This document shows, in pieces, positions 49,861 to 59,541 of a stretch of DNA of 64,000 bases (position 1 is its first letter; each line of letters starts with the position of its first letter). Below the pieces are notes generated by a model, which had not been told where the DNA came from, made no database searches, and worked only from the letters and a program-made list of their open reading frames with translations. The stretch covers positions 248,001 to 312,000 of the forward strand of contig NZ_CP128988.1 in NCBI RefSeq assembly GCF_030406045.1. The letters run 5' to 3'. Source of the stretch: Thiohalobacter sp. IOR34. Lineage in GTDB: Bacteria > Pseudomonadota > Gammaproteobacteria > Thiohalobacterales > Thiohalobacteraceae. Made by a program: the position numbers and the translations under genes.

Positions 49861-51162
49861 TCAGGGCTGGCGCTGGAACACCTGCCGGCCGCCGATCAGG
49901 GTATGGGTCACCCGGCCCTTCAGTTCCCAGCCAAGGAAGGGGGTGTTGTGTCCCTGACTGCGCAGGGTGTCGGGCCCGACCCGCCAGTGGGCCTCGGGGT
50001 CGATCACGATCAGGTCGGCGTTGCCGCCGGGGGTCAGGCTGCCGCTGCCGTCGGCGGTCAGGTCCAGCACCCGTGCCGGGCCGAGGCTGAGGCGCTCGAT
50101 CAGCTCCGGCAGGGAGAGCAGCCCCTCCTCGATCAACCGCAGGCCGAGCGACAGCAGGGTGTCGAGGCCGCTGATGCCGGGCTCGGTGGCGGGGAAGGGG
50201 GCCAGCTTGGCGTCGGCCTCGTGCGGCTGGTGGTCGGAACACAGTGCCGACAGGGTGCCGCGGGCCAGGGCGGCGCGCAGGCCGTCGCGGTCGCGCAGGG
50301 TGCGTAGCGGCGGGCGCAGGTGGCACTGGCTGTCGAAGCCGGTCAGGTCGACCTCGGACAGGAACAGGTAGGGGATGGCGACGTCGGCGCTGATCGGCAG
50401 GCCGTCGTACTGGGCGCGGGCGATCATCTGCGCCGCGCGCGCGGTGCTGATGCGGCAGAAGTGGGCGCGTACGCCGGTCTGCTCGATCAGCGCCAGGTCG
50501 CGGGCCACGGCGGCGGTCTCGGCCGCGGCCGGGATGCCGGGCAGGCCGAGACGGGTGGCGACCGCCCCCTCGTGGGCGCAGCCGCCGGCGGCCAGCCAGT
50601 GGTCCTCGGCATGGATGAACACCGTCAGGTCGAAACTGGCGGCGTACTCGAAGGCACGGCGTTGCACCAGGCTGTTGGCCAGCGGCCGGCCAGCGTTGGA
50701 CACGCCGCGGCAGCCGGCCGCCTTGAGCGCGGCCATCTCGCTCAGGTGTTCGCCGCGCAGCCCCTGGGTGAGGGCACCGAGGCTGACCACCCGCGCCTGG
50801 CCGGCTGCCTCGGCGCGCTGGCGGATCAGCTCGGCCACGGCCGGGGTGTCGATCATCGGCTCGGTGTCGGGCAGGCAGCACAGGGTGGTGATGCCGCCGG
50901 CGGCCGCGGCCCGGGTCTCGGAGGCGATGCTCGCCTTGTGTTCCTGGCCAGGCTCGCGCAGCCGTGCCGCCAGGTCGACCAGGCCCGGGCAGACCAGTTG
51001 ACCACCGGCGTCGATCTCGCGCTCCGCGGTGAAGCCTTCCGGCACGGCGCCGACGGCGAGGATGCGCCCCGCGGCGATGCTGATCTCCGCCGGGCCGTCG
51101 ACGCCGTTGGCCGGGTCGACCACATGGCCGCCGTGGATCAGGATCCGTTCGCCGCCGCTCAT
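49861..51162 (-). CDS. Non-catalytic dihydroorotase homologue PyrC' (PyrX)
   Basis: 433 residues. The fold and length are dihydroorotase, but the metal motif DxHxHLREPG reads [10 protein letters not shown] at about 63-72, so both histidines are lost (Ala65, Arg67). By family knowledge this is the pseudo-dihydroorotase that assembles with aspartate transcarbamoylase in Pseudomonas-type bacteria, while a separate active PyrC is elsewhere. Its start overlaps the pyrB stop by 4 bases. Confidence 0.93.
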   Translation of the reverse strand: MSGGERILIHGGHVVDPANGVDGPAEISIAAGRILAVGAVPEGFTAEREIDAGGQLVCPGLVDLAARLREPGQEHKASIASETRAAAAGGITTLCCLPDTEPMIDTPAVAELIRQRAEAAGQARVVSLGALTQGLRGEHLSEMAALKAAGCRGVSNAGRPLANSLVQRRAFEYAASFDLTVFIHAEDHWLAAGGCAHEGAVATRLGLPGIPAAAETAAVARDLALIEQTGVRAHFCRISTARAAQMIARAQYDGLPISADVAIPYLFLSEVDLTGFDSQCHLRPPLRTLRDRDGLRAALARGTLSALCSDHQPHEADAKLAPFPATEPGISGLDTLLSLGLRLIEEGLLSLPELIERLSLGPARVLDLTADGSGSLTPGGNADLIVIDPEAHWRVGPDTLRSQGHNTPFLGWELKGRVTHTLIGGRQVFQRQP

Positions 51163-52130
51163 GCCTCACCTCCGCCGCTGCGCATGGCCATGGACATCAC
51201 CGCCATGCGCACGGCGATGCCGTGTGTGACCTGCTGCAGGATCACCGAGTGCGGGCCGTCGGCGACCTCGGAGGCCATCTCCACCCCGCGGTTGATGGGG
51301 CCGGGGTGCATCACGGTGACGTCCGGGGCGGCCAGCGCCAGGCGTTCCTGGGTGAGGCCGAACAGGCGGAAGTATTCGTGCTCGCTGGGCAGCAGGGCGC
51401 CCTGCATGCGTTCGCGCTGCAGACGCAGCATGATCACCACGTCCACGTCGCGGATCCCCTGGTCGAAATCGTGATGGATCTGCACGCCGAGGGTTTCGGC
51501 CTCGGCGGGGATCAGGGTCCGCGGGGCGATCACCCGCACCTCTCCGGTGTTGAGGATGTTGAGGGCGTGGATCTGCGAGCGGGCCACCCGCGAGTGGAGG
51601 ATGTCGCCGACGATGGCCACCCGCAGGCGGCCGAAGTCCGGCCCCTTGACACGGCGGATGGTGAACATGTCGAGCATCGCCTGGGTCGGGTGGGCATGGC
51701 GGCCGTCGCCGGCGTTGAGGACGCTGACGTGGGGTTCCACGTGGCGGGCGATGAAGTGGGCCGCGCCGCTCTCGGCATGGCGGACCACGAACATGTCGAC
51801 GTGCATGGCCTGCAGGTTGCGCAGGGTGTCGAGCAGGGTTTCGCCCTTGGTGGTGGCCGAGGCGTTGATGTTCATGTTCAGCACGTCGGCCGAGAGTCGC
51901 TTGGCGGCCAGCTCGAAGGTGGTGCGGGTCCGGGTACTGGGTTCGAAGAACAGGTTGACGATGGTCTTGCCGCGCAGCAGTGGCACCTTCTTCACCTGCT
52001 GGGCACTGACCCCGGAGAAGGATTCCGCGGTGTCGAGGATGTCGGTGAGGACCTGCCGGTTCAACCCCTCGATGGTGAGGAAGTGGCGCAGCCGGCCCTG
52101 GGCGTCGATCTGCTGGTTGTCGCCGCTCAT
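51159..52130 (-). CDS. pyrB: Aspartate carbamoyltransferase catalytic chain
   Basis: Condenses carbamoyl phosphate with aspartate. 323 residues. STRTRTTFE binds carbamoyl phosphate, and [12 protein letters not shown] and MLRLQRERM bind substrate. The extended N-terminus is typical of the class that requires PyrC'. It overlaps pyrR and pyrC' by 4 bases on each side. Confidence 0.97.
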   Translation of the reverse strand: MSGDNQQIDAQGRLRHFLTIEGLNRQVLTDILDTAESFSGVSAQQVKKVPLLRGKTIVNLFFEPSTRTRTTFELAAKRLSADVLNMNINASATTKGETLLDTLRNLQAMHVDMFVVRHAESGAAHFIARHVEPHVSVLNAGDGRHAHPTQAMLDMFTIRRVKGPDFGRLRVAIVGDILHSRVARSQIHALNILNTGEVRVIAPRTLIPAEAETLGVQIHHDFDQGIRDVDVVIMLRLQRERMQGALLPSEHEYFRLFGLTQERLALAAPDVTVMHPGPINRGVEMASEVADGPHSVILQQVTHGIAVRMAVMSMAMRSGGGEA

Positions 52131-52633
52131 GCCGTCTTCTGCACCTCCAGGGTCAGGGGCTCGGGACCGCTCAGCTTGACGTGCTCGTCCGCAGCCAGCG
52201 GCATCTGCAGGCCGACCACGTCGGCCTCGATCGGCAGCTCGCGGCCGCTGCGCTCGACCAGTACGGCGAGGGTGATGGAGGCCGGCCGGCCGTAGTCGAA
52301 CAGCTCGTTCAGCGCGGCGCGGATGGTGCGGCCGGTATGCAGCACGTCGTCGACCAGGATGATGTGCCGCTCGTCGACCGTGAACGGCAGCTCCGAGGGC
52401 CGCACCTGGGGGTTCATGCCGATGCGGGTGAAGTCGTCGCGGTAGAAGGAGATGTCCAGGGTGCCGAGCGGCGCCTCCAGTTCCAGCAGTGGGTGCAGGC
52501 GTTCGGCGATCCAGACGCCGCCGGTGTGGATGCCGACCATGGCGGCATCCTCGCGCCCGCGCCGACGCATCAGCTCGCGCAGTTCGCCGCCCATGCGCTC
52601 GAGCAGGCCCTCGATCTCTCTCGAATCCGCCAT
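52127..52633 (-). CDS. pyrR: PyrR bifunctional pyrimidine regulator / uracil phosphoribosyltransferase
   Basis: 168 residues. [14 protein letters not shown] and the PRPP-binding [17 protein letters not shown] are intact. In other bacteria PyrR controls pyr genes through RNA and has weak uracil phosphoribosyltransferase activity. I do not see a clear attenuator in the short gaps around it, because pyrR is tightly coupled to ruvX (4-base gap) and pyrB. Confidence 0.94.
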   Translation of the reverse strand: MADSREIEGLLERMGGELRELMRRRGREDAAMVGIHTGGVWIAERLHPLLELEAPLGTLDISFYRDDFTRIGMNPQVRPSELPFTVDERHIILVDDVLHTGRTIRAALNELFDYGRPASITLAVLVERSGRELPIEADVVGLQMPLAADEHVKLSGPEPLTLEVQKTA

Positions 52634-52637
52634 GTCC

Positions 52638-53066
52638 TCAGTCCCCCTGGCCGTCCAGCCAGTTCTGCAAGATGATCCGCGCCGCCTCGGCGTCGATGCG
52701 CGCCGGATCGCGCCGTGCCTCGGCCCCCAGCAGTGCCTCGGCCTCGTGCGAGCTGAGCTGTTCGTCCATCCGCCGCACCGGCAGATGGTAGCGCCCTTCG
52801 AGGCGGCGCGCGAAACGTTCCGCGGCGACCGTGCTCTCGCTGTCGCTGCCGTCCAGCCTTCGTGGCCGGCCGACCACCAGCAGGGCCGGTTGCCACTCGG
52901 CGATCAGCTGCGACACCGTCTCCCAGTCCGGCTGACCCTCCCGGGCCGGCAGCGTGGTCAGCGCCCGGGCGCTGCCGGTCAGGGTCGAGCCGACTGCCAC
53001 GCCGATCCGGGTCCTGCCGTGATCGAAACCGAGCAGGGTGAGGGTTTCCGTCGCTGCCTCAGGCAT
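52638..53066 (-). CDS. ruvX: Holliday junction resolvase-like RuvX (YqgF)
   Basis: 142 residues, RNase H fold. [14 protein letters not shown] carries the first catalytic Asp, and [15 protein letters not shown] and [14 protein letters not shown] are conserved. By family knowledge it acts in 16S pre-rRNA 5' processing. Its start lies 8 bases inside yqgE. Confidence 0.96.
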   Translation of the reverse strand: MPEAATETLTLLGFDHGRTRIGVAVGSTLTGSARALTTLPAREGQPDWETVSQLIAEWQPALLVVGRPRRLDGSDSESTVAAERFARRLEGRYHLPVRRMDEQLSSHEAEALLGAEARRDPARIDAEAARIILQNWLDGQGD

Positions 53067-53622
53067 GCCCGGTGTCGTTGGACAGCAGCTTGAGGTCCAC
53101 GCCGAGCAGCGCTGCGGCCGCTTCCCAGCGCCGTTCCACCGGGGTGTCGAAGAGGATGCGCGGGTCGGCCGGTCCGTTCAGCCAGGCGTTGTCCGCCATC
53201 TCCTGTTCCAGCTGGCCGGGGCCCCAGCCAGCGTAGCCCAGCGCCACCAGGGCCCGCTGCGGCCCCTGGCCGGCGGCCATGGCGGCGAGGATGTCCTGCG
53301 AGGCGGTGACGCCGATCTCATCGGTGACACGCAGCGTCGCCTGCCAGTCGCCGAGCGGCTGATGGAGGACGAAGCCGCGTTCCGGCTGTACCGGACCACC
53401 CTGGAACACCGGCCGGTCGGCGACGAAGGGGTCGCCGGGCTCGATCTGGGTGTGGGCGAAGACGTCGCCCAGGCGCATCTCCAGCGGGCGGTTGATGACC
53501 AGGCCCATGGCGCCGTCCTCGTCGTGTTCGCAGAGGTAGGTCACGGTGTGAAAGAAGTTGGGATCGGTCAGCCCGGGCATGGCAATCAGCAGGTGGTTGC
53601 AGAGGGAGGGGGCGTCAGGCAT
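53059..53622 (-). CDS. yqgE: UPF0301/DUF179 family protein YqgE
   Basis: 187 residues. LCNHLLIAMPGLTDPNFFHTVTYLCEHDEDGAMGLVINRP is the family signature, and GYAGWGPGQLEQEM lies in the second half. Always linked to ruvX; function unknown. Confidence 0.95.
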   Translation of the reverse strand: MPDAPSLCNHLLIAMPGLTDPNFFHTVTYLCEHDEDGAMGLVINRPLEMRLGDVFAHTQIEPGDPFVADRPVFQGGPVQPERGFVLHQPLGDWQATLRVTDEIGVTASQDILAAMAAGQGPQRALVALGYAGWGPGQLEQEMADNAWLNGPADPRILFDTPVERRWEAAAALLGVDLKLLSNDTGHA

Positions 53623-53665
53623 GGCGATAGTATCCGGCAGCGGCGGTGGCGCCGCAAGCGGCGCT

Positions 53666-54511
53666 TCAGCGGCTCTGCAGGCCGCTGCTCAGGAACTCCC
53701 AGGTGCGGGTGATGTGCAGGATGTCGGTGTCCTTGCGGATCTCGCCGGGCAGCGGCGGGAAGGGGGCGGCCAGGCGGACGATGCGCACCGCGGCGTCGTC
53801 GAGGATCTTGTGGCCGGAGGAGCGCAGCACGCTGATGTTGTAGATGCTGCCGTCAGGGTTCAGCGCCACGTCCAGCAGCAGGTTGCCGGAGAGGTGCTGG
53901 CGGCGCGCCGCATCCGGGTAGTTGAGATTGCCGACCCGCTCCACCTTGGCCACCCAGTCGTTCATGTAGTTGGCGTACTTGAACTCGCGGGTGCGGGCCG
54001 AGATGAAGGTCTGCCGGGGGCGCTTGGAATAGGCCTGCAGGGACTGCTTGAGTTGCTCGTCGAGGCTGGCCAGTTCCAGGCTGCGGTTGATCAGCTCGGC
54101 CGCGCTCTTCGGTCGCTTCTCCGCTGGCCGGGGTGCCAGCTCGGTCTGTTGGACCCGGGTCGGGGCTTGCTCCCGGGTCAGCACCTGGGGCGTCGGCGGC
54201 GCCGGTTCCGGGGGCGGCGCGCTCTTCATGCGTGCCTCCTGGGCGAGCCGCGGCTTGATCTTCTCGCTGACGTTGCCGGCGCCGTCCTGGTTGTGGGCCG
54301 CCAGATAGTCGGCTTCCTCGGGCGGCGGGCCCTGGGTCTTCTGCACCAGGGTGATGTCCAGGGTCGGCAGCTGTTCCGGCAGCGGCTCCTCCTCCTCGGG
54401 GCTGAAGCCGAGGCCGAGAATGAACAGGGCGTGCAGGGCCAGGGCCAGCAGCAGGCTGACGAGCAGCGGGTCGCCGCCGGGGCTGGTGGGGATTGTGCTG
54501 TGGTTCGACAT
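53666..54511 (-). CDS. tonB: TonB family energy transducer
   Basis: 281 residues. A single N-terminal membrane anchor (LLVSLLLALALHALFILGLGF), a Pro-rich linker (PPPEPAPPTPQ) and a C-terminal TonB domain with YPDAARRQHLSGNLLLDVALNPDGSI. It should transmit inner-membrane energy to outer-membrane receptors. No exbB or exbD is adjacent. The position before yqgE-ruvX matches the tonB3-type gene of Pseudomonas, which has been tied to twitching. Confidence 0.92.
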   Translation of the reverse strand: MSNHSTIPTSPGGDPLLVSLLLALALHALFILGLGFSPEEEEPLPEQLPTLDITLVQKTQGPPPEEADYLAAHNQDGAGNVSEKIKPRLAQEARMKSAPPPEPAPPTPQVLTREQAPTRVQQTELAPRPAEKRPKSAAELINRSLELASLDEQLKQSLQAYSKRPRQTFISARTREFKYANYMNDWVAKVERVGNLNYPDAARRQHLSGNLLLDVALNPDGSIYNISVLRSSGHKILDDAAVRIVRLAAPFPPLPGEIRKDTDILHITRTWEFLSSGLQSR

Positions 54512-54610
54512 GCTGTCCTGGGGGCGGCGTGCGCCGTGCAGATACATGATTATACGCTGCAGGCGGACAATGTGGCGGCGGCGGGGCGCATTCTCAACCC
54601 CGGCGCCGGC

Positions 54611-54961
54611 TCAGGGTTCATCCGCCAGGGGCAGGTAGAAGAACACGAAGCGGCCACCCTCCAGCTCCACCTTCAGCCGGGCCCCGTGGCTCAGGGCATA
54701 GTCGACATAACCTGGCACCGCCGAGTCCGCATGGCACTCGCTGGAATGCTGGGGGGATTCGAAGTCCCGGTCGCGGTCGTACCAGGCGAGCAGCATGGCC
54801 TCGCCGAGGTGTTCCTCGGCCAGCCGCCCGGCCAGGGCCATGGCCGCACGGTAGTCGGCAAGGCGTTCGGGCGGATCGAGACGGATGACCTTCAGTCCCT
54901 CAGGCTCCGTCTGCCGGGCCGGGCAGACGGGACCCGCTGCCGGGTTGTCGGTATCGCTCAT
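54611..54961 (-). CDS. Small conserved-looking protein, unknown function
   Basis: I do not recognise this 116-residue protein. It is soluble and acidic, with no signal peptide. The middle has HLGEAMLLAWYDRDRDFESPQHSSEC and the end VPGYVDYALSHGARLKVELEGGRFVFFYLPL, which looks folded and conserved. Its start overlaps the apbE stop by 4 bases, so it is cotranscribed with gshB and apbE. Confidence 0.75.
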   Translation of the reverse strand: MSDTDNPAAGPVCPARQTEPEGLKVIRLDPPERLADYRAAMALAGRLAEEHLGEAMLLAWYDRDRDFESPQHSSECHADSAVPGYVDYALSHGARLKVELEGGRFVFFYLPLADEP

Positions 54962-56016
54962 GGCGCTGTCTCCGGGGTCAGGGCCGCCGTCAGCCGGATC
55001 TCGGGCGGCGGCTGGCGCATGAATTGGACACGTGTCGCCATCGCCGGGTTCATTTCCACGCTGCCGTCGGGCTCGACCCGCAGCACGTAACGGATGCCCA
55101 TCTGGCGGGCGATGCGCGGCCAGTCGGCGGCGTCGGCGATGAGCAGGGCGGTGGCCGCCGCATCGGCGGTGGCGGCCTGCGGATGGATCACGGTCACCGA
55201 GCGGGCGCCCTCGGCCGGCCAGCCGCTGCGCGGATCGATGATGTGATGGTAGCGCCGGCCGTCGATCTCGAAGTAGCGCTCGTAGTCGCCGGAGGTGAAG
55301 ACGCTCTCGTCGCCGCCGAGTTCGATGCGTGCCAGGACACCGCCGGGACGCTGCGGGTCGCGGATGCCGATCCGCCAGGGGCGCTCGCCGTGACGGCCGA
55401 TGGCGCGCAGATCGCCGCCGGCGTTGACGATGGCGTTGCGCACCCCGCGCCGGCGCAGCTGCTCGACCACCAGGTCCACGGCATAGCCCTTGGCGAAGCC
55501 GCCGAAGTCGAGCTGCACGGCGGGGTTGCGGCTGCGGATGCGATTGCCCTCCAGGATCAGGTCGCTCATCCGCGGCCGGGCGGCGACCTCGGCGGCGATG
55601 CGCGCCGGGTCCGGCAGCCGCCGCGCGGGCTCGTCGGCCTGGAAGCCCCAGAGGGCGATCAGGCGGCCGATGGCCGGGTTGAACAGACCGTCGCTCTGCG
55701 CCGAGAGGCGGATGGCCGGTGCCAGCAGGGGCTGCAGCACCGCTGGCACTTCGACCGTCTCACCGCCGGCCAGGGCCCGGTTGAGCCCCACCAGGGGGCT
55801 CTCCTCCCAGGCATGCCAGTCGTGATGCAGGCGTTGGAATTCCGCCTCGACCTCGTCCAGCAGCCGACGGGCGCGCGGCGGGTCGATGTCGAACAGGGTC
55901 ACCTCGACCAGGGTGCCCATGGCGAGGAACTGGCGTTGCTGGCCGTCGGGCGGGGCGGAACAGCCGCCAAGCAGCAGGGCGAGGCCCAGCAGCAGGCTGG
56001 CGAGGCGGAGGCTCAT
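54958..56016 (-). CDS. apbE: ApbE family FAD:protein FMN transferase (lipoprotein)
   Basis: Attaches FMN covalently to target flavoproteins in the periplasm. 352 residues with a lipoprotein signal and lipobox LLGGCS. MGTLVEVTLF, LDFGGFAKGYAVD, NAGGDLRAIG and HHIIDPRSGWPA are conserved ApbE motifs. Its start overlaps the gshB stop by 4 bases. No Nqr or Rnf target genes are in the window. Confidence 0.94.
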   Translation of the reverse strand: MSLRLASLLLGLALLLGGCSAPPDGQQRQFLAMGTLVEVTLFDIDPPRARRLLDEVEAEFQRLHHDWHAWEESPLVGLNRALAGGETVEVPAVLQPLLAPAIRLSAQSDGLFNPAIGRLIALWGFQADEPARRLPDPARIAAEVAARPRMSDLILEGNRIRSRNPAVQLDFGGFAKGYAVDLVVEQLRRRGVRNAIVNAGGDLRAIGRHGERPWRIGIRDPQRPGGVLARIELGGDESVFTSGDYERYFEIDGRRYHHIIDPRSGWPAEGARSVTVIHPQAATADAAATALLIADAADWPRIARQMGIRYVLRVEPDGSVEMNPAMATRVQFMRQPPPEIRLTAALTPETAP

Positions 56017-56981
56017 GCCGGTCCGGCGGGGCGCCCGGCCAGGCTTTCCGCCAGACGGTCGAGCAGCTGGCCGGCGATGTCCAGTCCATAGAGGGCATCC
56101 AGCTCGCGGATGCAGGTCGGACTGGTGACGTTGATCTCGGTGAGATAGTCGCCGATCACGTCCAGGCCGGCGAAGCGCACGCCCTTCTCGCGCAGCACCG
56201 GGCCGACCTGCTGGCAGATCCAGCGGTCGCGGGCGCTGAGCTCGACCCCCACGCCGCGGCCGCCGGCGGCAAGGTTGCCGCGGGTCTCGCCCTCGGCCGG
56301 GATGCGTGCCAGGGCATAGGGCACCGGTTCGCCATCGATCAGCAGGATACGCTTGTCGCCGTCGCGGATCTCGGGGATGAAGCGCTGCGCCATGCACAGC
56401 GAGCGGCCGTGGCCGGTGAGGGTCTCGATGACCACGGCGATGTTGGGGTCGCCCTGGCGCAGGCGGAAGATGGAGGCGCCGCCCATGCTCCACAGCGGCT
56501 TGAGGATGATGTCCTCCTGCTCGGCCAGGAAGTCGCGCAGCAGTGCCGCGCTGGCCGAAACCAGGGTGGGGACGCAGCAATCGCGGAACCAGGCGGTGTA
56601 CAGCTTCTCGTTGATGTCGCGCAGGGCGCCGGGGCGGTTGACCACCAGGGTGCCGGCGGCCTCGGCGCGTTCCAGCAGGTAGGTGGTGGCGAAGAAGTCG
56701 AGATCGACCGGCGGATCCTTGCGCATCAGCAGGACATCGAGCGAATCCAGCGCTGCGATGCGGGCACTGTCCAGCTGGTACCAGTCCTGCGCATCGTCGC
56801 GCACGCTGAGGCCATGCAGCCGGGCATAGGCGCGGCCGTCGCGCAGGAACAGGTCGGGGGCCTCCATGTAGGCCAGTTCCCAGCCGCGGGCCTGGGCTGC
56901 CAGCAGCATGGCAAAACTGCTGTCCTTCTTGACGTTGATGCCCGCAATGGGGTCCATCAGTATGCCGAGGCGGATGCTCAT
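56013..56981 (-). CDS. gshB: Glutathione synthetase
   Basis: ATP-grasp ligase adding glycine to gamma-glutamylcysteine. 322 residues. The N-terminus LGILMDPIAGINVKKDSSFAML, the loop VNRPGALRDINEKLYTAWF, ILKPLWSMGGASIFR and TEINVTSPTCIRELD are diagnostic. It follows gshA after 102 bases on the same strand, so both steps of glutathione synthesis are encoded together. Confidence 0.98.
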   Translation of the reverse strand: MSIRLGILMDPIAGINVKKDSSFAMLLAAQARGWELAYMEAPDLFLRDGRAYARLHGLSVRDDAQDWYQLDSARIAALDSLDVLLMRKDPPVDLDFFATTYLLERAEAAGTLVVNRPGALRDINEKLYTAWFRDCCVPTLVSASAALLRDFLAEQEDIILKPLWSMGGASIFRLRQGDPNIAVVIETLTGHGRSLCMAQRFIPEIRDGDKRILLIDGEPVPYALARIPAEGETRGNLAAGGRGVGVELSARDRWICQQVGPVLREKGVRFAGLDVIGDYLTEINVTSPTCIRELDALYGLDIAGQLLDRLAESLAGRPAGPA

Positions 56982-57083
56982 CTGAAGATTGCTCTCCCTG
57001 GGATGGCCATGCAACAGGCGGAAGGAATGGTTGCCACGAAGCCTACGGAATCAACCCCTGTCTTCCCTGGCGACGGTGGGTCT

Positions 57084-58385
57084 TCAATGTTCCGCCAGCT
57101 CGCGCGCGGCGGCGAGCAGTGCCAGGCGGGCGATCACCCCGTAGGCATAGAAGCGGTTCGGTTCGGCGTCCGGCGACTGGTTCTGGTCCGGATTGTTGCA
57201 GGGGTCGGCGAAGGCCAGGGGTTCGAAATGCATGCCCGGGGCGTTGAGGTTCTCGTGGGCGGCGCGGCCGGTGTGTACCCGGTAGAAGCCGCCGACCACG
57301 AAATGGTCGATCATGTAGACCACGGGCTCGGCCACCGCCTCGTTCTCGCCCCAGGTCTCGAAGGTGTAGACGCCCTCCTGGAGCAGGAACTTGCTGACTC
57401 CTCCGCCGCCCTTCATGGAACCGAGCTTGGTGCGTTGCTTGCGGTTCAGGCTGCGCACCTCGTCGACGCTGGTCACCGAGATGATGGCCATGCCGTAGGT
57501 GCCGGCGTCCGCCTTGATGACCACGAAGGGCGGTTTGTCGATGCCGTATTCGTCATATTTCCGTTGGATGTCCTGCAGCAGGTCCGCCACATTCTTGACG
57601 AGGCAGGCCTCGCCCTCGCGTTTCTTGAAGTCCAGTTCGCCGCAGTTGCGGAACAGCGGGTTGATCAGCCAGGGGTCGATACCCAGCAGGCGGGAGAATT
57701 CCCCGGCCACGGCCTGGTAATGCGTGAAGTGGGCCGATTTCAGGCGGCTCGACCAGCCGAGACCGGGCGGCGGCAGTATCGGTTGGTCCAGACCTTGCAG
57801 GAGTTGCGGGAGGCCGCCGATCAGGTCGTTGTTGAGGATCACCACGCAGGCCTCGTAGTCGGCCAGGCCGAGGCGGTTGCCGCGGCGCACGATGGGTTCC
57901 AGCAGCACCTGCCGGCCCGAGGGGAGGTCGATGCATTCCACCTGTTCGAGATCGGGGCGCAGGGAACCGATGCGCACCTCGTAACCGGCATTGTGGATGA
58001 TGTCGCGCAGGGTGGCGAGGCTTTCCAGATAGAACAGGTTGCGGGTATGGTCCTCCGGGATCAGCAGCACCTTGGCGGCGGATTCGCAGACCAGCTCCAT
58101 CTTGGTCTGCATGGCCTGGATGCAGAGTGGCAGGAAGGCCGGATTGAGATTGTTGAAGCCGGCCGGGAACAGGTTGGTGTCCACCGGGGCCAGCTTGAAG
58201 CCGGCGTTGCGCAGGTCGACCGAGGCGTAGAGGGGTGCCGGCGTCCGTCGCCATTCGCTGCGAAACCAGGCCTCGATGGCCGGCTGTTCCAGCAGCAGCA
58301 GGGTCTCGATCTGCTGCAGCGGGCCGGTGAGGGCGGTGGTCAGGTGCGGCACGGCCTGCCAGCTATTGGGGTCATGGTTTGGCAT
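57084..58385 (-). CDS. gshA: Glutamate-cysteine ligase, Acidithiobacillus ferrooxidans-type GshA
   Basis: First step of glutathione synthesis. 433 residues. It does not look like E. coli GshA; segments such as ASVDLRNAGFKLAPVDTNLFPAGFNNLN, VVIKADAGTYGMAIISV and MKGGGGVSKFLLQEGVYTFE fit the proteobacterial GshA form first defined in A. ferrooxidans. Its place directly before gshB supports the call. The start at 58385 begins the conserved part. It diverges from pilG. Confidence 0.92.
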   Translation of the reverse strand: MPNHDPNSWQAVPHLTTALTGPLQQIETLLLLEQPAIEAWFRSEWRRTPAPLYASVDLRNAGFKLAPVDTNLFPAGFNNLNPAFLPLCIQAMQTKMELVCESAAKVLLIPEDHTRNLFYLESLATLRDIIHNAGYEVRIGSLRPDLEQVECIDLPSGRQVLLEPIVRRGNRLGLADYEACVVILNNDLIGGLPQLLQGLDQPILPPPGLGWSSRLKSAHFTHYQAVAGEFSRLLGIDPWLINPLFRNCGELDFKKREGEACLVKNVADLLQDIQRKYDEYGIDKPPFVVIKADAGTYGMAIISVTSVDEVRSLNRKQRTKLGSMKGGGGVSKFLLQEGVYTFETWGENEAVAEPVVYMIDHFVVGGFYRVHTGRAAHENLNAPGMHFEPLAFADPCNNPDQNQSPDAEPNRFYAYGVIARLALLAAARELAEH

Positions 58386-58630
58386 AAAGTTTGAAATGCA
58401 ACGGACGCTAAAGAGGGTCGAGGAAAGGGACAATACTAATGGATATCCGCAGGCCTGCGTCAATTCCTTCGCCTCGCGAACGGCATGCGAGGGATGTCGG
58501 TGGTGACCGGCCGGCGCAGCTGCAACGCCATAGCTGATGGAATTATAAGATATTTTGTGCTAACTGTTGGCCTTCGCCCCGGAGACGGGTGGTACGAACG
58601 GACAACAGGGAACGATCCAGAGGGGATGCT
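58386..58630. other. Divergent promoter region gshA / pilG
   Basis: This 245-base gap must hold both promoters. An AT-rich patch at about 58538-58565 is the likely pilG promoter area. I cannot assign -35/-10 pairs with confidence and see no gene. Confidence 0.5.
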
Positions 58631-59035
58631 GTGGAAACTGCATTACAACAAGATACCTTGGAAGGCCTGCGGGTAATGGTGATCGACGACAGCAAGACTA
58701 TCCGGCGGACCGCCGAGACCTTGCTGAAGAAGGCTGGCTGTGAGGTGGTGACCGCCACCGATGGTTTCGAGGCTCTGGCCAAGATCGCCGATCAGCGACC
58801 GGACATCATCTTCGTCGACATCATGATGCCGCGCCTGGACGGTTACCAGACCTGCGCCCTGATCAAGCACAACCAGGTCTTCAAGCACACGCCGGTCATC
58901 ATGCTGTCGTCCAAGGACGGCCTGTTCGACCGGGCGCGTGGCCGCATCGTCGGTTCCGACCAATATCTGACCAAACCCTTTTCCAAGGACGAGCTGCTCG
59001 GTGCCATCAAGGCGCACGTGCGGCCATCGACCTGA
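58631..59035 (+). CDS. pilG: Twitching motility response regulator PilG
   Basis: CheY-like single-domain regulator of the Pil-Chp chemosensory system, 134 residues. VMVIDDSKTIRRTAE, the phosphoacceptor in IIFVDIMMPRLDG and YLTKPF are intact. I choose the GTG at 58631 because GAGGGG lies just upstream and the length then matches PilG of Pseudomonas (135); a GTG at 58589 is the long alternative. First gene of pilGHIJK-chpA. Confidence 0.95.
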   Translation: METALQQDTLEGLRVMVIDDSKTIRRTAETLLKKAGCEVVTATDGFEALAKIADQRPDIIFVDIMMPRLDGYQTCALIKHNQVFKHTPVIMLSSKDGLFDRARGRIVGSDQYLTKPFSKDELLGAIKAHVRPST

Positions 59036-59146
59036 TGATCAGGGAGACAATCCAACCATTGTACAGAGTGGCTGTCTCGACCCTGGCCCTTGTCCGCAAG
59101 GGGCTCGATCCGGGGCGCGCAGAGACCACGTTGAAGGAGGTGCCGC

Positions 59147-59512
59147 ATGGCTCGAATTCTCATTGTTGACGATTCCCCGACCGAAATGCATGTACTGAAG
59201 AGCATGCTGGAGAAGAACGGCTATGAAATCCTCACCGCCGGTACCGGCGAGGAGGGGGTGGAGACCGCCAAGGCCGAGAAGCCCGACCTGGTGCTGATGG
59301 ATGTCGTGATGCCCGGCCTGAACGGCTTCCAGGCAACGCGCCAGCTGACCAAGAATGCGGCTACCGCGGACATTCCGGTCATCATCTGCACGACCAAGGA
59401 TCAGGAGACGGACCGGGTCTGGGGGATGCGCCAGGGGGCCAAGGACTACCTGACCAAGCCGGTGGTGGAGGCCGACCTGGTGAGCAAGATCCAGAAGGCA
59501 CTGAATGCCTGA
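59147..59512 (+). CDS. pilH: Twitching motility response regulator PilH
   Basis: Second CheY-like regulator, 121 residues. ILIVDDSPTEMHVLKSML, Asp in LVLMDVVMPGLNG and YLTKPV are intact, with the PilH-typical GMRQGAKDYL. The ribosome site AAGGAGG precedes the ATG. In Pseudomonas PilH opposes PilG in pilus control. Confidence 0.96.
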   Translation: MARILIVDDSPTEMHVLKSMLEKNGYEILTAGTGEEGVETAKAEKPDLVLMDVVMPGLNGFQATRQLTKNAATADIPVIICTTKDQETDRVWGMRQGAKDYLTKPVVEADLVSKIQKALNA

Positions 59513-59541
59513 ACATCGCCGCATGCTGCTGGAGGATGCAG

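Noticed and set aside
49861-51162. Calling the dihydroorotase homologue an active PyrC
   Set aside because: Both metal-binding histidines of the DxHxH motif are replaced.
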